From Tropicibacter sp. R16_0 (GTDB taxonomy: Bacteria; Pseudomonadota; Alphaproteobacteria; Rhodobacterales; Rhodobacteraceae), in contig NZ_JAGHRE010000007.1 in the NCBI RefSeq assembly GCF_017743935.1, positions 124,001 through 188,000 on the forward strand: DNA of 64,000 nt, in the 5' to 3' direction. The notes under the pieces were generated by a model. The model made no database searches. It saw only the letters and a program-made list of their open reading frames with translations, and had not been told where the DNA came from. Both the position numbers and the translations under genes were made by a program. Shown here one piece after another: positions 8,139 through 16,032 of this stretch. The number at the start of each line of letters is the position of its first letter. Position 1 is the first letter of the stretch.

Positions 8139-9215
8139 TCAATGCGTGGCTGTGGGTTCTGCCATAGGGGCGCGTGTTGCGCCTGGAACGTCTTCTGGCC
8201 TGACCGTTTCGTGCAACCGTTCTGATCTGTCGCGTCCTACGGTACGTGGGCCGCGCAGCAGAAAGATTTTGCCCCATCCCCGCCACGTTCCAACCGATGG
8301 CGCATCCGGATCGGCCGGGAACCGGGCGTGCCAATCAGGCGGCAAAGGAAAGCCATGGGCTTCGGCCTTTTCCAGCATCCACACCAGAGAGACGTTGGCC
8401 AAAGGACGGGCTTGCTCATATTCGCCCAACTGACCCCCGACATCCCCATGACTGCCCCGGAACCAGACCTGCTCGACATGGCCCTTGAACCCGGGCGAGC
8501 ACTGCCAGAGAACCGGCGTGAACACCTGCCGCGTTTCATCCAGGGCCAGCGCGTGATAGCCATGCTGAATGCTGGGGCCCAGTTGATGGTTGTGGAATGC
8601 ATGTCGTGCCTCAGCCCAGCGCCACAAGAGCGGCAACCTCATGCCAAGAGCCTTCACCGAATCCCAGACGCCCACCATCTCGATTGGCGTCTCGTCGTGG
8701 CAAAAAGCCCGCGCAAAGGCCGCGGCATGCGGGCTGCTGGGATTGCACTCATAGTGGCGATAGGCCTGCCGGATGTTGCGCACTGTCGCGTGCTCGGCCT
8801 TGAGCAGCCCGACCATATCGATCACACCAGCCAAGCTCCGCACGCCGTAAGCCCCGCGCGAGTACCCTATCAAGAAAATCCGATCGCCGGGTTTGTAGCG
8901 TGAGGCAAGATATCCGTAAGCCCGTCTGATCTGCCGATTGATCCCACGCCCCATCATGACGTCCAAGGTCGTGCGCCAGCTTTTCCACTGCACCCCGGCT
9001 TCGTAGAACACCGACACCTGCGAGCCCATCTCGCAGGCCAGGCGCAAGAACTGGCCGGCATGCGTTTCACGCCCGGGCTCCAGCGTCGACATGGTGCCGT
9101 CCAGAATGATTACATGCGTTCGCGGTCCGCGATGCGGTGTTTCTGCAGAATGCTCGGACCGCAGTGGCCGTCCAAGCCAACCCAGAAGTTTCTTACTCAG
9201 CCGCGACAGCACCAT
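8139..9215 (-). CDS. DUF2235 domain protein (alpha/beta hydrolase, Tle1-like phospholipase fold)
   Basis: 358 residues. The DUF2235 fold is seen from the N-terminal I-I-L-D-G-T-M (about residues 36-42) and the nucleophile elbow G-Y-S-R-G-A with S119; a later V-W-D-S-V-K-A-L-G motif supplies the acid and F-R-G-S-H-G-D-V-G-G the probable catalytic His. The same fold is used by type VI phospholipase effectors, but here no type VI gene is near, so a housekeeping lipase or esterase is equally possible. The ATG at 9215 has AAGG ahead and overlaps the end of the upstream CoxL-type gene by 23 bases. Confidence 0.85.
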   Translation of the reverse strand: MVLSRLSKKLLGWLGRPLRSEHSAETPHRGPRTHVIILDGTMSTLEPGRETHAGQFLRLACEMGSQVSVFYEAGVQWKSWRTTLDVMMGRGINRQIRRAYGYLASRYKPGDRIFLIGYSRGAYGVRSLAGVIDMVGLLKAEHATVRNIRQAYRHYECNPSSPHAAAFARAFCHDETPIEMVGVWDSVKALGMRLPLLWRWAEARHAFHNHQLGPSIQHGYHALALDETRQVFTPVLWQCSPGFKGHVEQVWFRGSHGDVGGQLGEYEQARPLANVSLVWMLEKAEAHGFPLPPDWHARFPADPDAPSVGTWRGWGKIFLLRGPRTVGRDRSERLHETVRPEDVPGATRAPMAEPTATH

Positions 9216-11490
9216 CCTTAATCATTTCCCATACTTTGAGGGGTGTGAACGGCATGTCCGCCTGACGCACCCCCCGATCCCAGAGCGCGTCCTGCACGGC
9301 GTTTGCCACGGCGGCGAGCGCCCCGACCGTCCCGGCCTCGCCGCAGCCCTTCATCCCCATTGGGTTGGCCGTCGACGGAACCGGTTGCGAGGTAAACTCA
9401 ATCATGGGCACGTCGGCGGCGCGGGGCAAGGCATAGTCCATGAACGTTGCCGTGAGCAGTTGTCCATCTGCATCATGCACAACATGTTCGGTGACCGCCT
9501 GTCCGATGCCCTGGACCACCCCGCCATGCACTTGCCCCTCGGCCAACATGGGGTTGATAAGATTACCGAAATCATCGACCACCGTATAGCGGTCGACAGT
9601 GGTCACCCCGGTGTCCGGGTCGATCACAACTTCGGCAACATGGGCGCCGTTGGGATAGCTGCGACCGGGCAGCTGCGCCCGGGCTTCGTGCCTCAGCAGG
9701 TCGGTCCGACCATCCGCGCGCGCCATCTCGGCCGCCTCAACCAGCGTCGGGGTCAGGTTCGACCCGGGTGCGCGGAATGTCTCGTCGTCGAACATGACGT
9801 CGCTCTCCTGAACCCCCATCTTGTCCGCAAGATAGGGCGTGAATGCGGCGAGGATCACGTCGACCGTTGCCAAGGTGGCATTGGCTTGTGTGGTCACGGA
9901 ACGGGATCCACCCGTTCCCCCGCCTTGCGCGATACGGTCACTGTCGCCTTGCACGACCCGGATCAACTCGGCCGGGATACCCGTCTGATCGGCCAGGAAT
10001 TGAGCATAAACCGTTTCATGCCCCTGCCCGTTCGACTGCGTCCCGACATAAAGGTTGACCGTGCCATCTTCACAGAACTCGACCGTCGCACCTTCGGAAG
10101 GGTCGCCCAAAATACTTTCAATATAGTAACACAGACCCTGGCCCCGCAGCAGGCCTCGCGCCGCATCCGCTGCACGGCGCGCAGCAAAACCTGCCGCCCC
10201 GGCCTGTTCCCCAGCACGCGAAAGGATCATGTCAAACTCACCCACGTCATAGGTCTCACCCGTCGCGGACTTATAGGGAAAGGCATCGGGCTTGATGAAG
10301 TTCTTGCGGCGCAGTTCCCACGGGTCGACGCCCAATTCGCGCGCGGCACGGTCCATGACCCGCTCCAGCACATAGATCGCCTCGGGCCGCCCAGCGCCGC
10401 GATAGGCGTCGACCTGGGTGGTGTTTGTGTAGATCCCTTCGACCTGCAGCCATGTGGTCTGCACGTCATAAACACCCATCAGCACTCGGCTAAACAGATT
10501 GGTCTGAATTGCTTGTGCAAAATGACTGTTGTAGGCGCCCAGATTGCAGCGCGTCTGCACGCGGTAGGCGGTGATCTTGTGATCCGCGTCAAAGGCCAGC
10601 TCGGCCAGCGAGGTCAGGTCGCGGCCATGGTTGTCGGTCAGCATTGCCTCCGTGCGCTCGGACATCCAGCGCACCGGACGCCCCAACACACGCGCGGCAT
10701 GCGCAACTGGCATGTACTCAGGGTACGGCATCGCCTTCATACCGAATCCACCGCCCACGTCTGGCGTGGTGACATGCAGGTTCTCGGGCTGCATCCCCAG
10801 CTTGTCGGCCAGTTGCGCCTTCATGGCCCAAACGCCCTGCCCACCGTATGAGAAGTGCAAATGGTCGCCGTCCCAGGCCGCATGACATCCGCGCGGCTCC
10901 ATCGAATTGGCGATGATCCGGTTGTCATACACATCCAGCGACACGACATGCGCCGCCGCGTCAAAGGCCGCTTGCGTCGCCTCTTCGTCACCCAGCCCCC
11001 AATCAAATGCGCGGTTGTCTGGTGCCTCGGGGTGCAGCTCCGCTCCACCCGGGGCAAGGTCGGTCTTGGCGGGCAAATCTTCGGTGTCCATCCAGATCGC
11101 TTCGATCGCGTCGCGGGCCTGTTCGGGCGTCTCGGCCACAACCATGGCCACGGGCTCACCCACGAAACGCACACGCCCCCGCGCCAACATAGGGCGTTCA
11201 GGTGCTGCGGCCTTGGACCCATCGCGGTTTTGCAGGGTGGTGCCATCCATCGCCACCTTGATCCCCGCTGCCTCCAGATCTTCGACCGTCACGATCAGAT
11301 GCACGCCATCCATCTCGCGCGCAGCGTCCAGATCGAGCGAGGTGATGATCCCATGCGCAACAGGGCTGCGAAAGAACGCGGCATAAAGCGCACCGTCCGG
11401 GGCCACGTCTTCCATGAACCGCCCTTGCCCGGTCAGAAAGCGGACGTCCTCGACCCGTTTGACTGGCTGGCTTTTTCCGAACTTTTCCAT
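9193..11490 (-). CDS. Xanthine dehydrogenase family molybdopterin-binding subunit (form II CoxL type)
   Basis: 765 residues, large subunit of a molybdenum hydroxylase. Molybdopterin cytosine dinucleotide contacts include G-G-G-F-G-M-K (246-252) and the C-terminal G-C-G-E-A-G with the catalytic Glu. The active-site loop reads A-Y-R-G-A-G-R (362-368), the form II signature; true aerobic CO dehydrogenases (form I) carry A-Y-x-C-S-F-R. So the substrate is probably not CO, and an aldehyde, nicotine-like or purine-like substrate is unresolved. No medium (FAD) or small (2Fe-2S) subunit gene adjoins it, which is unusual. AGGGAG precedes the start; the ornithine decarboxylase gene ends 46 bases upstream. 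Confidence 0.9.
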   Translation of the reverse strand: MEKFGKSQPVKRVEDVRFLTGQGRFMEDVAPDGALYAAFFRSPVAHGIITSLDLDAAREMDGVHLIVTVEDLEAAGIKVAMDGTTLQNRDGSKAAAPERPMLARGRVRFVGEPVAMVVAETPEQARDAIEAIWMDTEDLPAKTDLAPGGAELHPEAPDNRAFDWGLGDEEATQAAFDAAAHVVSLDVYDNRIIANSMEPRGCHAAWDGDHLHFSYGGQGVWAMKAQLADKLGMQPENLHVTTPDVGGGFGMKAMPYPEYMPVAHAARVLGRPVRWMSERTEAMLTDNHGRDLTSLAELAFDADHKITAYRVQTRCNLGAYNSHFAQAIQTNLFSRVLMGVYDVQTTWLQVEGIYTNTTQVDAYRGAGRPEAIYVLERVMDRAARELGVDPWELRRKNFIKPDAFPYKSATGETYDVGEFDMILSRAGEQAGAAGFAARRAADAARGLLRGQGLCYYIESILGDPSEGATVEFCEDGTVNLYVGTQSNGQGHETVYAQFLADQTGIPAELIRVVQGDSDRIAQGGGTGGSRSVTTQANATLATVDVILAAFTPYLADKMGVQESDVMFDDETFRAPGSNLTPTLVEAAEMARADGRTDLLRHEARAQLPGRSYPNGAHVAEVVIDPDTGVTTVDRYTVVDDFGNLINPMLAEGQVHGGVVQGIGQAVTEHVVHDADGQLLTATFMDYALPRAADVPMIEFTSQPVPSTANPMGMKGCGEAGTVGALAAVANAVQDALWDRGVRQADMPFTPLKVWEMIKDGAVAAE

Positions 11491-11536
11491 CGCGCGCTCC
11501 CTGCTGGCTCAGAACGCGACGATAGCTCTTGAGGTG

Positions 11537-12679
11537 TCATTGTCCAGAGAAGGAAAGCACCGTTGCCACGTCACGCAGGCCATAGCCGTTGAACATGGTC
11601 GACATGGCGACAGAATAGGCACCCATGCCGGCGATCAGCAGATAGTCGCCGGTTTGTGTGTCGTCCGGCAGAACCAGCCCATCGGGCAGGCGATCCAGGC
11701 TGTCGCAGGTTGGGCCGAAGACAATACGTGCCACCCCCGGGGCCGTGCGTTCAACCCCCTTGTCTGATACCACCCGAACGCGGTCCATCAGGCCCATATC
11801 CCGCAGATCAACAAGACCTCCGTAGATGCCATCGTTGAGAAAGACGATCCGTCCGTCCTGTTTCATGCCCTTGATCCGTGTCGCCAAGACAAAAGCCTCG
11901 GACACCATGGCGCGTCCCGGCTCGCAGATGAGAGCAGGCGCGGCGTTCGCGAACACCCGATCCACCGTCTCGCGGATGGTTTTGAACACGCCTTCCAGAT
12001 CTGGGGCTTGCCCATTTCGATGCGCGGCAAAACCACCACCCACATTCAAGCGCGCCAAGGTGACACCTGCGGCCTGCGCAATGTCGGCGGCGGCTTCGAT
12101 GTAACGTGCCCAGGCGCTTGCATCCTCACATTGCGTACCCGGATGGAAACACAAGGACGGCGACCAGCCGTTCTCCTGAACTCGCCGCAACAGCGCTGCG
12201 GCCTCATCCTTGGTCGCACCAAACTTCTCGCCAAAGTCATAAGCCGCGCCCTCAACCGGCAGGGCAAAGCGCACCGAGATTTCGCAGGACTTGGGTACGG
12301 CCGCCAGCTTGTCCAACTCGGCGGCATCATCCACCGACCAGCTTGCCACCTGATGCGCAATGCCAGAAGCAACCTCGGCCTCGGACCGTACCGGGTTGTT
12401 GTAGTGCAAAACCGCATCCGGCAGCGCCGCGCGCACGGCCTGCATCTCGACCGGAGAGGCGACGTCAAATGTGGTCACACCCGCCGCAACCAGATTGGCC
12501 AGCACCTCGGCCCGATCGTTGGCCTTGACCGCATAGGTCACCAACCCGTCAAAGCCCTGCTGGAATCGCCGCGCCGTGGCCTGCAGCACCGCAGGCGACA
12601 GATACATCACCGGGTGATCGGGGCGAATTCGGCTCAGATGGGTTTCCGGGGTGGCCCAAGGGGTCGAAAGATGCTGCAT
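11537..12679 (-). CDS. Ornithine decarboxylase-like fold-III PLP decarboxylase
   Basis: 380 residues from the ATG at 12679 with GAGG ahead. Alanine-racemase-fold decarboxylase of the eukaryotic-type ODC family. The PLP lysine is K52 in Y-A-V-K-A-N, the glycine-rich phosphate loop is V-G-G-G-F (213-217), E-P-G-R lies at 253-256, and the partner-subunit catalytic cysteine is C325 in G-P-T-C-D-S-L-D. The reaction is ornithine (possibly lysine) to putrescine (or cadaverine) plus CO2, in polyamine synthesis. Divergent from an Lrp-type regulator that is the natural candidate regulator. Confidence 0.9.
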   Translation of the reverse strand: MQHLSTPWATPETHLSRIRPDHPVMYLSPAVLQATARRFQQGFDGLVTYAVKANDRAEVLANLVAAGVTTFDVASPVEMQAVRAALPDAVLHYNNPVRSEAEVASGIAHQVASWSVDDAAELDKLAAVPKSCEISVRFALPVEGAAYDFGEKFGATKDEAAALLRRVQENGWSPSLCFHPGTQCEDASAWARYIEAAADIAQAAGVTLARLNVGGGFAAHRNGQAPDLEGVFKTIRETVDRVFANAAPALICEPGRAMVSEAFVLATRIKGMKQDGRIVFLNDGIYGGLVDLRDMGLMDRVRVVSDKGVERTAPGVARIVFGPTCDSLDRLPDGLVLPDDTQTGDYLLIAGMGAYSVAMSTMFNGYGLRDVATVLSFSGQ

Positions 12680-12683
12680 CGGT

Positions 12684-12711
12684 GCCTCACTGTTTTTTCT
12701 TAAGGTGAGGC
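12684..12711. promoter_or_regulatory. Inverted repeat in the decarboxylase / Lrp intergenic region
   Basis: GCCTCAC at 12684-12690 and GTGAGGC at 12705-12711 form a perfect 7-bp inverted repeat with a T-rich 14-base spacer, directly covering the decarboxylase ribosome-binding region. It could be an operator for the divergent Lrp-type protein or an mRNA hairpin that masks the Shine-Dalgarno GAGG. Function inferred. Confidence 0.4.
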
Positions 12712-12782
12712 AATCAGACGTCGATTTCACGCGGCGTATTGAATAATATGCAGGAAAGATTCGTCATTATGCCGAAAGCGTC

Positions 12783-13220
12783 ATGCAACTTGATGAAATT
12801 GACACCAGACTTCTGTCGCTCTTGGGGGACAATGCCCGTACACCGGTGACCGAATTGGCGCGTCTTCTAGGTCTGGCGCGCACGACGGTTCAGGCCCGGA
12901 TCGAACGGTTGGAAAACACAGGCGTTATTGCGGGATATACCCTGCGTCTGAGCGCTGCCGCACGTCCCCCCTTGCAGGCCACGGTACTGGTCTCGATCGA
13001 GCCACGCACCGGCCCCACGGTTCTCAGCCGGCTGCGCAACCTGCCGGGTGTCGAGGTCGTGCACACCACATCAGGACGGTTCGATCTGCTGGTGCAGGTC
13101 AGCGCCGCGACTACGGCAGAGTTGGACGAGACCCTCGACCGGATCGGCGAAGCGCGCGGCGTCTTGTCGTCCGAGAGCCTGATTCATCTCTCCACCAAAC
13201 TGGACCGCGGCGGGCGCTAA
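12783..13220 (+). CDS. Lrp/AsnC family transcriptional regulator
   Basis: 145 residues. N-terminal helix-turn-helix (residues 1-50: L-D-E-I-D-T-R-L-L...R-T-T-V-Q-A-R-I-E-R-L) followed by the RAM ligand-binding domain (65-140) with the conserved L-P-G-V-E-V-V-H-T-T-S-G-R-F-D-L-L-V segment. These proteins sense amino acids as octamers. Its divergent position suggests control of the decarboxylase gene and of itself. Amino acid specificity cannot be read from the sequence. Confidence 0.92.
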   Translation: MQLDEIDTRLLSLLGDNARTPVTELARLLGLARTTVQARIERLENTGVIAGYTLRLSAAARPPLQATVLVSIEPRTGPTVLSRLRNLPGVEVVHTTSGRFDLLVQVSAATTAELDETLDRIGEARGVLSSESLIHLSTKLDRGGR

Positions 13221-13268
13221 GCCCGGTCAGCACTCACACTCCCGATCATTGCAAGCCCCTGCGGGTGG

Positions 13269-13350
13269 CGGCCCGCCGCGCAACGCGCGGCGCCCGGCCC
13301 AACGGGAGGAGGGCATCTTTGATGCCTGATCGACGGGCGGGAGCACTCCG
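13269..13350 (-). repeat. Dispersed intergenic repeat, copy B (arm 1 only)
   Basis: Between convergent Lrp and LysR genes. Contains GGCCCAACGGGAGGAGGGC, the small hairpin GGCATCTTTGATGCC and CGACGGGCGGGAG, as in arm 1 of the full copies, plus one inner GC-rich hairpin. Arm 2 with GCCGTTAGCGG is missing, so this is a half copy in reverse orientation relative to copy A. Confidence 0.8.
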
Positions 13351-13388
13351 GGGGCTGGCGCAGCGACGAACCCGGTGCGCAACCTGCC

Positions 13389-14270
13389 CTAAGTCGGTGC
13401 AAGATACTCCAACAGCCATTTGCGAAACACACGGGCGGCTGGACGCAACGCGGATGTGTCGGCGTAAACAAGATGATACCCCTCCTGCCCTGCCACCTCG
13501 AACCCCGGCAGACACGGCACAAGGCCACACATCGTGGTAATGGTATCGCTGGCAGGCGCTCTTGCCAGACAGATCCCTCCCCCTGCCGCCGCCATGGTGG
13601 CCGCCACGATCGTGTTGTCGACAAAGGTATGGCGCGCGTTGCCTTGTGGCAGTTTCAGCGCTTCGAACACATAGGGCCAACCCGCCCGATGCGAGGCGAC
13701 CTCGATCAGCACGTGATCCAGCAGATCCTGTGGCGCAGCGATCCTGTCCGCCACCTCTGGCAATGCCATAGGGTAAAGCCGCTCTTGCAGCAAAGGGTCA
13801 TGGGTCGCGCCAAACAGCGTCGGGTTGCCAAAGACGATCTGCAGGTCGGTGAACTGACTGGCGCTTTCGCTGGCCTGGTTGCTGGTCCCCAACATCACCC
13901 GCACATCGGGATGCGCCTGGTTGAAACGCGGAATGCCTGCCGACAGAAACCCATGCGCAAAGAGCATGTTGGATTGCACAAACACCCGTTGCTGCCGCGT
14001 TTCACCGAACAGGCCGGTTGTCGCCGTTTCCAGCATCAACAGCGATTGCTGCACCGACGGAAGATAACCTCGCCCCGCTTCGGTCAAGGTCACCGAATGG
14101 GGGTGTCGCACAAAAAGACGTGCCCCCAATTGCGTCTCTAACGCCTTGACTTGCTGGCTGACAGCGGCCGCAGACATGTTCAACTGCTGCGCCGCCCGCG
14201 CGAAACTTTCGGTGCGCGCAGCTGCTTCGAACACGCGCAGCCAATTCAAGGAAGGAATACGAGACGCCAT
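13389..14270 (-). CDS. LysR family transcriptional regulator (GcvA-like)
   Basis: 293 residues from the ATG at 14270; a TTG six codons earlier is open but unlikely. The N-terminal winged helix (L-N-W-L-R-V-F-E-A-A-A-R-T-E-S-F-A-R-A-A-Q-Q-L...A-V-S-Q-Q-V-K-A-L-E) is of the GcvA/AmpR type. The effector domain has V-A-A-T-M-A-A-A-G-G-G-I-C-L-A-R. It is transcribed away from the dioxygenase / HD-oxygenase genes, and a near-ideal LysR box lies 8 bases upstream of its start, so it very likely controls that operon and itself. The inducer is unknown. Confidence 0.9.
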   Translation of the reverse strand: MASRIPSLNWLRVFEAAARTESFARAAQQLNMSAAAVSQQVKALETQLGARLFVRHPHSVTLTEAGRGYLPSVQQSLLMLETATTGLFGETRQQRVFVQSNMLFAHGFLSAGIPRFNQAHPDVRVMLGTSNQASESASQFTDLQIVFGNPTLFGATHDPLLQERLYPMALPEVADRIAAPQDLLDHVLIEVASHRAGWPYVFEALKLPQGNARHTFVDNTIVAATMAAAGGGICLARAPASDTITTMCGLVPCLPGFEVAGQEGYHLVYADTSALRPAARVFRKWLLEYLAPT

Positions 14271-14277
14271 GAGATGC

Positions 14278-14298
14278 AGGCTAAGCAAAACTTAGCCT
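14278..14298. promoter_or_regulatory. LysR-type operator (T-N11-A) in the LysR / PhyH intergenic region
   Basis: AGGCTAAG at 14278-14285 and CTTAGCCT at 14291-14298 form a perfect 8-bp inverted repeat with a CAAAA spacer. Inside it T14282 and A14294 give the T-N11-A core typical of LysR recognition sites. It lies 8 bases from the regulator start and 82 bases ahead of the dioxygenase start. Confidence 0.75.
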
Positions 14299-14379
14299 AA
14301 GCTGCAAGACTTCGCGTTCTGAGATCTTTGCCCTCTCGTCTAGCGTGAAGGAACACAGCCGCAGCCCGCAGGAGCCACC

Positions 14380-15279
14380 ATGCCGCAGCCCCTTTCCCTG
14401 GATCACGGTCGTCTGACAGAGGCGCAAAAAGACCAGTACTGGTCCGAAGGTTTTCTCTTTCCAATCCAGATCATGCCCCCTGAAGAGGCATCTGGCATAC
14501 GGGCGGAGCTGGAGCAAATCGAACAAGACTGGATGGCGTCGGATCTGCCCAAGCCGCTGATGACCTACAAACGCAATCACGCCCATATGGTGATGCCGCT
14601 GGCCGCCAAGCTGGCGCGCGATCCCCGCATCCTGGATGCAGTCGAGGGCATCTTGGGCCCGGACCTGATGATCTGGTCGGCCGAGTTCTTCATCAAGGAG
14701 CCCCACACAAAACACGTCGTCGGAATGCATCAGGACCTGACTTATTGGGGCTTGGGCGAAACCTCGGATCAGGTCACGGCTTGGGTGGCGCTGTCGCCTG
14801 CGACGGTCGACAGCGGATGCATGGATTTTGTCAAAGGCAGCCACAAGAACCCGATCATGCCGCACAACGACACATTCGCTGAAACCAACCTGCTGTCGCG
14901 CGGACAGGAAATTGCGGTGGACGTTCGAGATGAAGACAAGACCCACATCGAGCTGCAACCGGGCCAGATCTCGTTGCACCATGGGCTGACCTTCCACGGC
15001 TCCGGTCCCAATGTATCGGATGACCGCCGGATCGGATTTGCCATCCGTTACATCAACCCGAATGCGCGACAAGAGGTGGCCGACCGGGATTATGCCATGA
15101 TGGCGCGCGGCACCGACACTTCGGGCGCGTTTGTCCACGTACCGACGCCGTCCGGCCTGTTCGCGACAGAGGCCCTGGCCCTGCATCACGAAATTCAGTC
15201 TGAACAGACAAAAGCGCTTGCCCAGGGCCTGAAAAAGGATGTTTCTCTGTATCAGGGCCTCGGGGCCGCAAACGACTAG
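14380..15279 (+). CDS. Phytanoyl-CoA dioxygenase (PhyH) family Fe(II)/2-oxoglutarate oxygenase
   Basis: 299 residues. Double-stranded beta-helix oxygenase. The iron triad is readable as H117 and D119 (M-H-Q-D-L-T-Y-W-G) and H206 (H-G-L-T-F-H-G-S), with R217 or R223 as the 2-oxoglutarate anchor. It should hydroxylate a small substrate using O2 and 2-oxoglutarate. AGGAG lies ahead of the ATG. The next gene, an HD-domain oxygenase, starts 12 bases after its stop. A PhyH-family hydroxylase followed by an HD-domain mixed-valence diiron oxygenase is the layout of the PhnY/PhnZ phosphonate pathway. No phosphonate transporter is nearby, so the substrate is open. Confidence 0.9.
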   Translation: MPQPLSLDHGRLTEAQKDQYWSEGFLFPIQIMPPEEASGIRAELEQIEQDWMASDLPKPLMTYKRNHAHMVMPLAAKLARDPRILDAVEGILGPDLMIWSAEFFIKEPHTKHVVGMHQDLTYWGLGETSDQVTAWVALSPATVDSGCMDFVKGSHKNPIMPHNDTFAETNLLSRGQEIAVDVRDEDKTHIELQPGQISLHHGLTFHGSGPNVSDDRRIGFAIRYINPNARQEVADRDYAMMARGTDTSGAFVHVPTPSGLFATEALALHHEIQSEQTKALAQGLKKDVSLYQGLGAAND

Positions 15280-15291
15280 GAAGGACCGGCT

Positions 15292-15915
15292 GTGGACAAA
15301 GTCAGTTTTACCCAAATGAAGGACGGCACCAAGGAAGAATATGAATTCCTGACCGCCCACGAGATCGACCACACCAAGCACACCGCCGACCGGCTGTTGC
15401 AGGCGCTGGTCGATTTGGACGAAAGCCTCTCGGGCTATCAGATCACTCGTCTGGGACATTCGGTGCAATCGGCCACCCGCGCGTACCGCGACGGAGCCGA
15501 CATCGACTGGATCGTCTCGGCCTTGCTGCATGACATCGGCGACATCTATGCGCCCTACAACCACGACGAATATGCAGCAACGATATTGAAGCCCTTTGTG
15601 CGCGAGCAGTGTTCCTGGGTCGTGCAAACCCACGGCGATTTCCAGATGCTCTACTACGGTCATCACCTGGACGGTTTTGACCAGCACAAGCGCGAGCGTC
15701 ACCGCGGCCACGCCTATTTCGAAGACAACGAGGTGTTCTGTGAACGCTGGGACCAGGCCTCTTTCGACCCCGAGTACAAGGACCTGCCGCTGGAGTTCTT
15801 TGCCCCCATGGTGCGCGAGGTGTTTGATCGCACGCCCTATGACCCGGAGGTGATCCGCCCTGGTGCGCGCGAGCCGCTCCAGAACGCGGAAGTGGCGGCG
15901 GCTCGATCAGAATAG
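15292..15915 (+). CDS. HD-domain protein, probable diiron oxygenase (PhnZ/TmpB-like)
   Basis: 207 residues, GTG start with AAGGA ahead, 12 bases after the dioxygenase gene. Candidate metal ligands are H56 (L-G-H-S-V-Q), H80 and D81 (L-L-H-D-I-G-D), H91 (N-H-D-E-Y-A-A) and H114 (V-Q-T-H-G-D-F-Q). The 24-residue gap H56-H80 equals the H34-H58 gap of PhnZ. PhnZ/TmpB and myo-inositol oxygenase use this fold for oxidative C-P or C-C cleavage rather than phosphohydrolysis. With the upstream dioxygenase it suggests hydroxylation followed by oxidative cleavage. An ordinary HD phosphohydrolase is the alternative. Confidence 0.75.
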   Translation: MDKVSFTQMKDGTKEEYEFLTAHEIDHTKHTADRLLQALVDLDESLSGYQITRLGHSVQSATRAYRDGADIDWIVSALLHDIGDIYAPYNHDEYAATILKPFVREQCSWVVQTHGDFQMLYYGHHLDGFDQHKRERHRGHAYFEDNEVFCERWDQASFDPEYKDLPLEFFAPMVREVFDRTPYDPEVIRPGAREPLQNAEVAAARSE

Positions 15916-16032
15916 AACCCAAAGCGGTCAAAAAAGCAGAGAAATAGCGGATTTTCGGCCCATTTGGGCCGGAAACACTGCGTTTTTGCACGATCCGTGG
16001 ATTTAGCATGTGTACTGCGCTATGTCCCCGAT

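Noticed and set aside
9091-10851. Long open plus-strand frame (586 codons) opposite the CoxL-type gene
   Set aside because: Antisense shadow of a recognisable gene in GC-rich DNA; no family motifs. The same holds for long antisense frames over valS, ptsP, the PhyH/HD genes and the SulP gene.
12680-12782. speF-type riboswitch ahead of the ornithine decarboxylase
   Set aside because: The gap is only about 100 bases, shorter than that RNA, and its landmarks are not visible.
14380-15915. Naming the pair phnY/phnZ or tmpA/tmpB outright
   Set aside because: TmpA belongs to a different (gamma-butyrobetaine hydroxylase-like) branch and no phosphonate genes adjoin; the Tyr/Glu elements of PhnZ near the first His are not conserved in the same way.
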